64,000 nucleotides of DNA, taken from the NCBI RefSeq assembly GCF_020180945.1, contig NZ_JAIPUL010000001.1, forward strand, positions 1,054,001 through 1,118,000, read 5' to 3'. Source of the stretch: Lacticaseibacillus kribbianus (lineage in GTDB: Bacteria > Bacillota > Bacilli > Lactobacillales > Lactobacillaceae). Shown piece by piece: positions 26,110 to 32,103 of this stretch (position 1 is the first letter of the stretch; the number at the start of each line of letters is the position of its first letter). Below the pieces are notes generated by a model. That model saw nothing but the letters and a program-made list of their open reading frames with translations. It had not been told where the DNA came from and searched no databases. The translations under genes and the position numbers were made by a program.

Positions 26110-27307
26110 AAAACACCAAGACAAAAGTCCTGTTATCATTGAAGCTACCATACAAACAATGAAAGAAGGATGTCTTGATGCAAGACCAGCTTATCACGCC
26201 TCACGTTAAAGGTCACCACCTAACCCCATCTGAGCGTGGAGAAATCGCAGTTCTCCACGCGCAAGAAAAGTCCAATCGAAAGATTGCCGACCGCCTCGGT
26301 ATCAATCGCCAAACCATCGCCAACGAAATTGCTCGCGGGCAGACTGACCAGGTCGAGAAGGTCAACGGCAAGCTGCACTACTATAGTGTTTACAGTCCTG
26401 AAACTGCCCAGATACGTTATCAGGAAAACCGCCAGCGCTGCCGTCGTCCGCTTAAGCTCTCGAAGGTCCAGGACTTCATTACCTACTTTACAAGCCACTT
26501 TCAAGAGGATAGCTGGTCACCTGACGCGGCCGTTGGCCGCGCTAGGGCAGAGGGGCTATATTTGCCCGACGAAATGGTTTGTACTGCGACGCTTTACAAC
26601 TATATCGACGCTCAGCTACTGGAGGTGCGAAATATTGATCTGCTTGAGAAGCCTAGTAGACGTGTGAAGCATAAGGCCAACCACAAGTTCCAACGCATGC
26701 TGACGGGTCGCAGTATTGACGACAGGCCAAAGCGTGTGGACTCTCGTAGAGAGTTCGGCAATTTCGAGCTAGACACCATAGTTGGTAAGCGCAATGGCCA
26801 GGAGAGTGTACTGATGACACTGATTGAGCGCAAAACCCGCTTCCAGTTCGTGCGCCTGATTGATGGTCGTGATGCGGACTCGGTTAACTATGCCATGCGC
26901 GCTATCGTCAAGGACCACGGGGACATCATCAAGACCGTCACGGCGGACAACGGTTCAGAGTTCGCAGACTTGTCATTCGTACTCGACGGAGTCGCTGACG
27001 TATACTACGCCCATCCTTATCGCTCCAGCGAGCGCGGCACCAACGAAGCCCATAACCGGATGCTGCGACGGGACTTCCCCAAGGGCCTGTCTCTAGATAC
27101 CGTAGGCCCTCAGGAGGTGGCCGAGGCCGGACGTAAGATCAACGACCTCCCACGTCACATCCTGAAGTACCAGACCCCCACAGAACGATTCGTGGCGGAA
27201 TCCGCTCAGGTCCGACGCCGGGCGGCTAAAGCGTCGACGCCGACTAACTCACCAACTTCATAGATAACAGGCTTTCATACGCCGGATCGGGCCAGGTGGC
27301 TAACTTG
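26073..27307 (+). mobile_element. IS30-family insertion sequence (copy 1)
   Basis: Left end CAAGTTAGCCACC (26073-26085) is repeated inverted at 27295-27307, giving a 1.2-kb unit holding one transposase. Outer ends may extend by up to about 15 bp on each side, where similarity is weak; no target duplication is evident. A near-perfect palindrome at 26085-26106 lies before the transposase. Confidence 0.75.
26178..27263 (+). CDS. IS30-family transposase (copy 1)
   Basis: DDE transposase, 361 residues. N-terminal HTH (HLTPSERGEIAVLHAQEKSN), then catalytic residues in NFELDTIVGKRNGQ, VTADNGSEFADL and the IS30 signature ERGTNEAHNRMLRRDFPKG. It differs clearly from the copy at 45.1 kb, so the two are distinct elements. 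ATG 26178 follows AAGGA. Confidence 0.93.
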   Translation: MQDQLITPHVKGHHLTPSERGEIAVLHAQEKSNRKIADRLGINRQTIANEIARGQTDQVEKVNGKLHYYSVYSPETAQIRYQENRQRCRRPLKLSKVQDFITYFTSHFQEDSWSPDAAVGRARAEGLYLPDEMVCTATLYNYIDAQLLEVRNIDLLEKPSRRVKHKANHKFQRMLTGRSIDDRPKRVDSRREFGNFELDTIVGKRNGQESVLMTLIERKTRFQFVRLIDGRDADSVNYAMRAIVKDHGDIIKTVTADNGSEFADLSFVLDGVADVYYAHPYRSSERGTNEAHNRMLRRDFPKGLSLDTVGPQEVAEAGRKINDLPRHILKYQTPTERFVAESAQVRRRAAKASTPTNSPTS

Positions 27308-27317
27308 TTCTTGCAAT

Positions 27318-27354
27318 TTGCGGTACAACACTATTACATGATATAATGTAATAG
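27318..27354 (+). promoter_or_regulatory. cadC promoter with palindromic operator
   Basis: TTGCGG (27318-27323), 18-bp spacer, TATAAT (27342-27347). A perfect inverted repeat CTATTACAT-GATATA-ATGTAATAG (27331-27354) covers the -10 box, the arrangement expected for an ArsR/CadC-type metal-responsive repressor. The -35 lies within about 15 bp of the IS30 end. Confidence 0.75.
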
Positions 27355-27377
27355 ATTAATAAACGAGGAGTGATCTA

Positions 27378-27746
27378 ATGATACAAGTAGACTGTTGTCC
27401 GGGTAAACCAGATTTGGCTGATCGGGCATTGTTAAATGAGAATCAAGCCGCTGACATTGCTTTACTTTTTAAAGTACTCGCAAATAATACGCGGCTAAGA
27501 ATTTTACATTGCTTAACGCGTGAACCAGATATGGCCGTTAGTGAGATTGCTACATCACTAAATATGAAGGTCCAAGCCATCTCAAACCAGTTACAACGTC
27601 TAGTAGATCAAAAGATAGTTAAAGCGAAGCGTAATGGCAACTTCATTGAATATCAGATCATTGATGAATGTACGGCAATTTTATTAGAACGGGCATGGTG
27701 TTTAGCTGAAGATGCCGGAAAAATCAATGCTGGTGGGGGAAAATAA
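27378..27746 (+). CDS. cadC: CadC/CadX-like ArsR-family metal sensor
   Basis: 122-residue winged-helix repressor released by Cd(II)/Zn(II). N-terminal VDCCPGKP supplies Cys residues typical of CadC-type alpha-N metal sites; the HTH is AVSEIATSLNMKVQAISNQLQRL with wing IVKAKRNGNFIEYQI. The position that is ELCVCDL in staphylococcal CadC reads PDMAVSEIA and lacks both Cys, as in CadX-like variants, so ligand set may differ. Stop is 1 base before cadD. Confidence 0.85.
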   Translation: MIQVDCCPGKPDLADRALLNENQAADIALLFKVLANNTRLRILHCLTREPDMAVSEIATSLNMKVQAISNQLQRLVDQKIVKAKRNGNFIEYQIIDECTAILLERAWCLAEDAGKINAGGGK

Positions 27747-27747
27747 A

Positions 27748-28362
27748 ATGATCAGGACAATTATAACGAGTATTATTCTTTATACATCAACTGCAATCGA
27801 CTTATTAGTTATTTTAATGTTACTTTTTTCAAAATATCGTTCAACAAAGCATCGCCGACAAATTTATATTGGTCAGTTCTTAGGCTCATATACGCTCATT
27901 GGAATTAGTTTGTTTTTTGCATTTATTCTCCATTACGTACCCGCCAAATGGTTACTAGGTTTTTTAGGGTTGATTCCCATTGCCTTTGGAATCAAATATA
28001 TATTTAGCAAAGAAGATGAAGCCGCAGAAGTTGATCAGAAAATTGAAGCGCGTAAAAATAAGAATTTAATTGCAACGGTGGCTTTAATTACGGTAGCTTC
28101 TTGTGGTGCGGATAATATTGGCCTTTTTGTTCCTTACTTCGTATCATTATCACTGGTACAGCTAATCGTAACGCTGTTTGTTTTTACCATTTGTATTTAT
28201 TTTTTAGTTTTCCTTGGTGATAAGTTCTCACAAGTGAATTTTGTAAAGAACTTTCTTGATCGTTTTGGTGATTGGATCATGGCCATTATTTATATTGGTT
28301 TAGGCATCATGATCATTCTTGAAAGTGACACTATTAGGCATATTATGCAGCTATTATTTTAA
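27748..28362 (+). CDS. cadD: CadD, cadmium resistance membrane transporter
   Basis: LysE-superfamily CadD efflux protein, 204 residues with five or six helices; SCGADNIGLFVPYF and VFLGDKFSQ are characteristic. Expels or sequesters Cd(II). AT-rich (roughly a third GC) in contrast to its surroundings, indicating separate transfer. Cotranscribed with cadC. Confidence 0.9.
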   Translation: MIRTIITSIILYTSTAIDLLVILMLLFSKYRSTKHRRQIYIGQFLGSYTLIGISLFFAFILHYVPAKWLLGFLGLIPIAFGIKYIFSKEDEAAEVDQKIEARKNKNLIATVALITVASCGADNIGLFVPYFVSLSLVQLIVTLFVFTICIYFLVFLGDKFSQVNFVKNFLDRFGDWIMAIIYIGLGIMIILESDTIRHIMQLLF

Positions 28363-28396
28363 TTAAGCAGTAGTCGATATTTTTTATCATTCATTG

Positions 28397-28424
28397 ATCA
28401 TCTTCTTTTGAAGGTGATTTTTTT
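28397..28424 (+). terminator. cadCD terminator
   Basis: ATCATCTTC / GAAGGTGAT hairpin followed by seven T. Between here and 28656 there is no gene; the tract with repeated TTCAA/TTCAC elements is probably the right arm of the attachment site. Confidence 0.75.
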
Positions 28425-28656
28425 GCGTTTGGTGATAAGCATTGATGGTATTGATTTTATTGTCAATTTGAAGATTGTTGCTGAATAATAATGTTTAGCC
28501 ATACAAAAAGGCCGCCAACTAGTGACGACCAACCAAGTATATTGGCGTGCCAATTCAGTACCACTTCATCCAAATTCAGCCGATTTCAACCGTTTCAATC
28601 GTACCAAGAATGCCGTCAAATCAACAATCCGACGTCATTCAAACCGTCAGATTACA

Positions 28657-28714
28657 ACTCGAAATCCGTCGAACCGGTAATACCGGCGCGCAGGTTCAAA
28701 TCCTGTACTCTCCT
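28657..28714 (+). repeat. Displaced 3' half of tRNA-Ser (attR of IME, shared with prophage end)
   Basis: Begins with the 21-bp core (28657-28677) and continues to ACTCTCCT. Compared with the intact tRNA it lacks one base in the variable arm and has a different but still paired T-stem (CAGG-TTCAAAT-CCTG). No 5' half is present, so it is not a tRNA gene. Prophage genes begin 200 bp beyond. Confidence 0.85.
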
Positions 28715-28742
28715 TTCGTAGTACTTTCATGAGTTCGTTTGA

Positions 28743-28777
28743 ACCCCGAAAAGCCTGATATATAGGCATTCTGGGGT
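28743..28777 (+). terminator. Hairpin terminator next to the attachment site
   Basis: ACCCC...CCT / AGG...GGGGT hairpin followed by TTTTTGTTTT, presumably the original downstream terminator of a tRNA-Ser gene or of phage DNA. Confidence 0.6.
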
Positions 28778-28889
28778 TTTTGTTTTCGCTTGATTTTGTA
28801 TGTTTTGAAAAGTTTTGTGGGCAATTTGTGGGCAAATGCGGGCGGCGCAACCGCCGTGGTGACGGGGCTTTCGGTGGTTCGCGATACAC

Positions 28890-28911
28890 AAAAAGCGGGC
28901 CATCAGCCCGC
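28890..28911 (-). terminator. Terminator of the 28.9-30.0 kb lysogenic unit
   Basis: GCGGGC-TGATG-GCCCGC hairpin followed by TTTTT on the minus strand, abutting the stop codon of the AP2-like gene. Confidence 0.85.
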
Positions 28912-29376
28912 CTACTTCTCGTCATATCCCGGCCACCACTGCCGCCGCATCCGCTCGCGTAGATCAATCGCTTCTTCCAGCGTGTCGCAGATGCCGCCGT
29001 GCTGGTGGCGCTGGTAGACCACCGACACGCGATACTGCAGACGGCCGTATCGATGTGTAATCGAGATGTTGCGGTAGCCCGTCGCACTGTTCCGGCTCAA
29101 GGTGTCTCCCAGCTGGTCTAGGCGTGTCCCCTCTGGTGACTCCTGCCTGCGCTTCTCTTGCAGCTCTGGTAGCTTAGCCCGCTGCACGTGGCCGCAGCTC
29201 GTGATGGCACCTGACTTGAGCGCCTGCGTCCTGACGTGGGTCAGCTTGCCGCAGTCACACCGGCACAGCCAAGCTATCGCCCTAGACGAGCGCGTGCCGT
29301 CGTCCTTGATGACGGTGAGGTGCCCGAAGTGTCTTCCTGTGAGGTCAATAGCTAACCCAGCTCTTGACTCGATCAT
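28912..29376 (-). CDS. AP2-like DNA-binding phage protein
   Basis: 154 residues. N-terminal DLTGRHFGHLTVIKDDG with the zinc-ribbon pattern CRCDCGK and SCGH (residues 37-42 and 58-61), then an AP2-like C-terminal part (GYRNISITHRYGRLQYRVSV). The same plan occurs in phage AP2/HNH homing proteins, but no HNH motif is seen here, so it is probably a DNA-binding protein or an endonuclease relic. Last gene of a three-gene unit; overlaps the HTH gene stop by 4 bp. Confidence 0.7.
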   Translation of the reverse strand: MIESRAGLAIDLTGRHFGHLTVIKDDGTRSSRAIAWLCRCDCGKLTHVRTQALKSGAITSCGHVQRAKLPELQEKRRQESPEGTRLDQLGDTLSRNSATGYRNISITHRYGRLQYRVSVVYQRHQHGGICDTLEEAIDLRERMRRQWWPGYDEK

Positions 29377-29594
29377 AGTGCTTCTATCTTCTCAAGGTCG
29401 CGCATCACGGTGCTTGATGCTAGGCCCAGCGCTTCGGCCAAGGCCTGCACCTGGCTCACCTTCCACTTGCTGAAAGGCTTGTTGTTGACCGTCTGCCATA
29501 CTGACGCGCTGATGCCGGTCTGCTTGGCGAGCTGGTAGCGGGTCAGGCCGTGCGCTGATAGGTAGGTGTCGAGTGTGTTTGTGTCTTCTGCCAT
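29373..29594 (-). CDS. Small XRE-type HTH protein
   Basis: 73 residues, almost entirely a helix-turn-helix domain (LTRYQLAKQTGISASVWQTVNNK). ATG 29594 is chosen because GGAGGAG lies upstream; an in-frame ATG at 29627 would add 11 residues. Acts presumably as regulator of its own unit. Confidence 0.7.
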   Translation of the reverse strand: MAEDTNTLDTYLSAHGLTRYQLAKQTGISASVWQTVNNKPFSKWKVSQVQALAEALGLASSTVMRDLEKIEAL

Positions 29595-29610
29595 CCCGAT
29601 CGTCTCCTCC

Positions 29611-30003
29611 CTATCCCATGTCTCCACGGACGCCGTAAGCCTCTTGCTTCGTGGTCATGACGCGCATACCTTCGGTGAGCTCGATGTCCTTGTACTCAAC
29701 TACAAGCGGTGCGTCAGTGATCTGGTCGTGTGACAGCATTCCGGGCTCGACTTCAAGCTTCCAGCCGTGGTTTTGCTCCCGGTCAGCGGCGAAGACCATG
29801 CGGCCGACCATCGTGAATGGGTGCGCCGCGACCGTGAGGCAGGCGCCATCTTCAATTTTCTCGCCGTCGCTGTAGTAGTGACCGTCGGCGGCGTTGAAGG
29901 CCAGCGTGCCGTAGAAGGCATCGAAGTGGCGAACAGCACGCTGCTGAGCTGCGTTGAGTGGCTTATCAGTGGTACCGAACAGAAATTCCTTTGCGTCTGT
30001 CAT
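29611..30003 (-). CDS. Prophage protein of unknown function
   Basis: 130 residues, acidic, soluble, with no recognised domain (N-terminus MTDAKEFLFGTTDKPL; central HPFTMVGRMVFAADRE). First gene behind a well-formed promoter at 30050-30077, separate from the lysis genes, in the position where temperate phages carry lysogenic-conversion or superinfection-exclusion genes. Function not assignable. Confidence 0.7.
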   Translation of the reverse strand: MTDAKEFLFGTTDKPLNAAQQRAVRHFDAFYGTLAFNAADGHYYSDGEKIEDGACLTVAAHPFTMVGRMVFAADREQNHGWKLEVEPGMLSHDQITDAPLVVEYKDIELTEGMRVMTTKQEAYGVRGDMG

Positions 30004-30049
30004 GATGTATGCCTCCGTGGCTTTCTTTGCTGAATTACCCTACTCCTAT

Positions 30050-30077
30050 ATAATACAACTTTTTGGACTATGTGCAA
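30050..30077 (-). promoter_or_regulatory. Promoter of the lysogenic unit
   Basis: TTGCAC (30077-30072), 16-bp spacer, TATTAT (30055-30050), minus strand, 46 bp before the first ATG. Lies after the endolysin terminator, so it fires independently of the late operon. Confidence 0.75.
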
Positions 30078-30111
30078 CCCTTTTAGTCAAAAAACTTGCA
30101 TTAAGAGCAAA

Positions 30112-30140
30112 AAAAATAAACCCACCGCCCGAAGGCGATG
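30112..30140 (-). terminator. Late-operon terminator after endolysin
   Basis: CATCGCC-TTCG-GGCGGTG hairpin with a stable UUCG loop, followed by GGTTTATTTTTTTT on the minus strand, 11 bp past the endolysin stop. Confidence 0.85.
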
Positions 30141-30150
30141 AGCTTACTGT

Positions 30151-31083
30151 TTAGAAAGGCTTGCGCCCCGCGTTGAGTTCGCGCTGGATGTACATGACCA
30201 GCTGCGAGTGTACGGAGATGACCCCGTCGACCGGTGTGCCAGCCTTGCGCTGCATGGCCCTGATGGTGGCCGGCCCGAGCAGGCCGTCATCCTTGAGGCC
30301 CAGCGACCGCTGGATAGCGGCGATAAGCAGGCTGCCGGCCGGGTTGACCTTTTCGTACTTGAAGCCGGTCACGGCACCCTTGAAGCACGCCCACGGATAC
30401 TGACTGGACACGATGCCGTCGGCCGTAGTCTTGTAGATCACTTGCAGCCGCTTGGTCGTGGAAGCGCCCCAGTCACCGTCGACAGCAAGCTTGGTCGTCG
30501 TGGCCTTGGCTGCCGTGGTCTTGACAGGTACTGTTGGCTTGAGGACCGTCGCAGTAGCCGTAGCGGTCACGCTGGCGTGGCCCGCCTTGAGGTCAGCCGC
30601 AAGCTGTGCCTTGCTGATGCCGATGGACTGCAGATACGCGTACGGGTCGGTGTGGTCACTGCCGCCGTACGTCCGCGAGCACCAGTAGTGGCTCTTGATG
30701 CCGTTTGTCTTGTCGGTACTATCCAGGGTCAGAGGCACGCCGTACAGCTTGGCCTGTGCCACGGCCAAAGCGATAAGGTTATTGTACGCCTTGAGTGCGC
30801 GGACGCGGTCGCGGAATTGGCACAGCTCAATCTGGACTGGTGCCAGCCGGTTGACGTTGCCGGCACCCCAGGCCACGTAGCCCGTCGGTGCGACCTGGAA
30901 GGCGCCCTTGTCGTCCACGGCGAGATGCACGAAGGTCTCGGCACTGCGCCACGTCCGGTGCTCGTAGGACGCCAGGTTCGCCGCCGTGGCTTCGTAGTCC
31001 GCCGTCGCATGGACGACTAAGATGTGGCCGATGGTCTTGGCGGTGCCTGGAGCGATCATATATGACTTATTAATAGTAACCAA
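30151..31083 (-). CDS. Endolysin (N-acetylmuramoyl-L-alanine amidase)
   Basis: 310 residues. N-terminal Amidase_2 domain (residues 1-165) with zinc-ligand region GHILVVHATAD and KSHYWCSRTYGGSDHTDPY; an Ala/Thr-rich linker (170-195); C-terminal domain with peptidoglycan-binding-like repeats (VDGDWGASTTKRLQ and LGLKDDGLLGPATIRAMQ). No signal peptide, so release depends on the holin encoded directly upstream. Confidence 0.9.
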   Translation of the reverse strand: MVTINKSYMIAPGTAKTIGHILVVHATADYEATAANLASYEHRTWRSAETFVHLAVDDKGAFQVAPTGYVAWGAGNVNRLAPVQIELCQFRDRVRALKAYNNLIALAVAQAKLYGVPLTLDSTDKTNGIKSHYWCSRTYGGSDHTDPYAYLQSIGISKAQLAADLKAGHASVTATATATVLKPTVPVKTTAAKATTTKLAVDGDWGASTTKRLQVIYKTTADGIVSSQYPWACFKGAVTGFKYEKVNPAGSLLIAAIQRSLGLKDDGLLGPATIRAMQRKAGTPVDGVISVHSQLVMYIQRELNAGRKPF

Positions 31084-31368
31084 CTACTTTTCCTCCTTCT
31101 TCGGCGCGGTGTACGTCAGTGCCTGCGCGCTATCGCTGACCCCAGCAGTCGTCGGGTCATTGATCGCTGACCACGCTGATCCCAGCATCATTGCCACAAC
31201 ATATGGGTTGCTGAATGCTCGCCATAACAGGTCAAAAAACGCTTTCCACGTGCTCATGTCCTTGCCGTCTAGCCCGAAGTAGGCCAGAACCGGCAAAAAA
31301 ATAGCGAGCGCAATCTGCACCCACCACACCGGGTTCTGCACCCGGGCTTTCCAGTTAATCTTAGTCAT
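31084..31368 (-). CDS. Holin, phi-LC3 family
   Basis: 94 residues, NWKARVQNPVWWVQIALAIFLPVLAYFG at the N-terminus (residues 5-32; one hydrophobic helix), a second weaker helix near 50-62, charged C-terminus PKKEEK. Pattern VRxQNPVWW is typical of LC3 holins. Directly precedes endolysin. Confidence 0.88.
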   Translation of the reverse strand: MTKINWKARVQNPVWWVQIALAIFLPVLAYFGLDGKDMSTWKAFFDLLWRAFSNPYVVAMMLGSAWSAINDPTTAGVSDSAQALTYTAPKKEEK

Positions 31369-31669
31369 TATTCTGCTCCTTCCTGCGGAGGCCGACCTCG
31401 CTGTACAGCGTACCGATTTCCGCGTCGTGAATGCCGAGTTTGATGTCGTGACGATCCAGCCGCTTGTCGAAGGTGTTGTGCTCCTTAAGGCTGTTCGCCG
31501 TCAGGTCGTCAATCGCCTGTGTCAGCCCGGCAATCTGTTGGCTCAGCGGTTTGGCGATGTTGTCGCCAAAATTCTTTAGCAGCGACCTGATGCCGCCATA
31601 CACCGCCCCCACGATGCCGAGGACCGCCAACCACTCGGCCCAACTGAGGCCTAGCATTCCATGTACCAA
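31361..31669 (-). CDS. Small membrane/coiled-coil lysis-module protein
   Basis: 102 residues: N-terminal membrane helix (LSWAEWLAVLGIVGAVYGGI) and a long charged helix (residues 35-95), resembling haemolysin XhlA-type proteins. TTG 31669 or ATG 31657 may start it; spacing slightly favours the TTG. Overlaps the holin start by 8 bp, so likely helps membrane lesion formation. Confidence 0.7.
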   Translation of the reverse strand: MVHGMLGLSWAEWLAVLGIVGAVYGGIRSLLKNFGDNIAKPLSQQIAGLTQAIDDLTANSLKEHNTFDKRLDRHDIKLGIHDAEIGTLYSEVGLRRKEQNND

Positions 31670-31670
31670 T

Positions 31671-31790
31671 TCACTTCACTTCGCTTCCTGTGATTTTCTC
31701 GTATTCCTCCGCTGTTATCATCAGTCCCACGTACGGTGCAATGTCGATGCCCCAGGTGTAAAACTGTTCACACTGCTCAAAGTCTGTCAT
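31671..31790 (-). CDS. XkdX-family small tail-module protein
   Basis: 39 residues, MTDFEQCEQFYTWGIDIAPY followed by GLMITAEEYEKITG, the XkdX pattern. Starts inside the stop of the upstream gene (TGATG). Role unknown; always at the end of siphovirus tail modules. Confidence 0.8.
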   Translation of the reverse strand: MTDFEQCEQFYTWGIDIAPYVGLMITAEEYEKITGSEVK

Positions 31791-32092
31791 CAACCCGCCT
31801 CCAATTTTGCCAATTTCAAGGCCAGCGCCGCCAACATCTTCTGCTCAACAGTTGGATTAGGAGCTGGATTAGCTAGTTCTGCGCGCTTGGCCTCGTCGAT
31901 CACCAGCTGACCGTCGGTGTAGCGCGTGGCGCCAATGATGACAGTGGCCAGTGCAGCGGGTGCCAGGTCGACGGCGCCTGTGGTATCAAACGGCGCCTGC
32001 CACGCCGTGCCGTCCCAAAACCCAACCTGCCAGCCGATGATGTAGCCGTCGGCGTCGAGGTCGAACAGCACCTTGATTGTTTCCTTGTCCAT
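31790..32092 (-). CDS. Phage tail-module protein, DUF2977-like
   Basis: 100 residues. N-terminus KVLFDLDADGYIIGWQVGF and middle VDLAPAAL resemble short phage proteins that sit after the receptor-binding protein; C-terminal helix KMLAALALKLAKLEAG. Function unknown. Follows the tail protein stop by 11 bp. Confidence 0.6.
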   Translation of the reverse strand: MDKETIKVLFDLDADGYIIGWQVGFWDGTAWQAPFDTTGAVDLAPAALATVIIGATRYTDGQLVIDEAKRAELANPAPNPTVEQKMLAALALKLAKLEAG

Positions 32093-32103
32093 CTGATCAC
32101 CTC

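Larger units (their letters stand above)
21056..28714. mobile_element. Integrative mobilizable element in tRNA-Ser, about 7.6 kb, cadmium resistance
   Basis: Bounded by direct repeats of the tRNA-Ser anticodon arm (21 identical bp at 21056-21076 and 28657-28677, then a further 37 bp of similarity). Contents in order: integrase, MobT-type relaxase, oriT-like repeat, DUF3173 protein, XRE regulator, toxin-antitoxin, IS30 copy over a methyltransferase remnant, and cadC-cadD. There is no coupling protein or type IV secretion gene, so it could move only with a helper ICE. GC content and codon use fall well below the host DNA, lowest in the cad cassette. Confidence 0.85.

Noticed and set aside
28657-28714. 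A second tRNA-Ser gene
   Set aside because: Only the anticodon-to-3' half is present; no acceptor 5' strand or D-arm upstream.
28491-28732. Plus-strand ORFs over the right attachment site
   Set aside because: They span the tRNA remnant and presumed integrase arm sites; composition is not protein-like.
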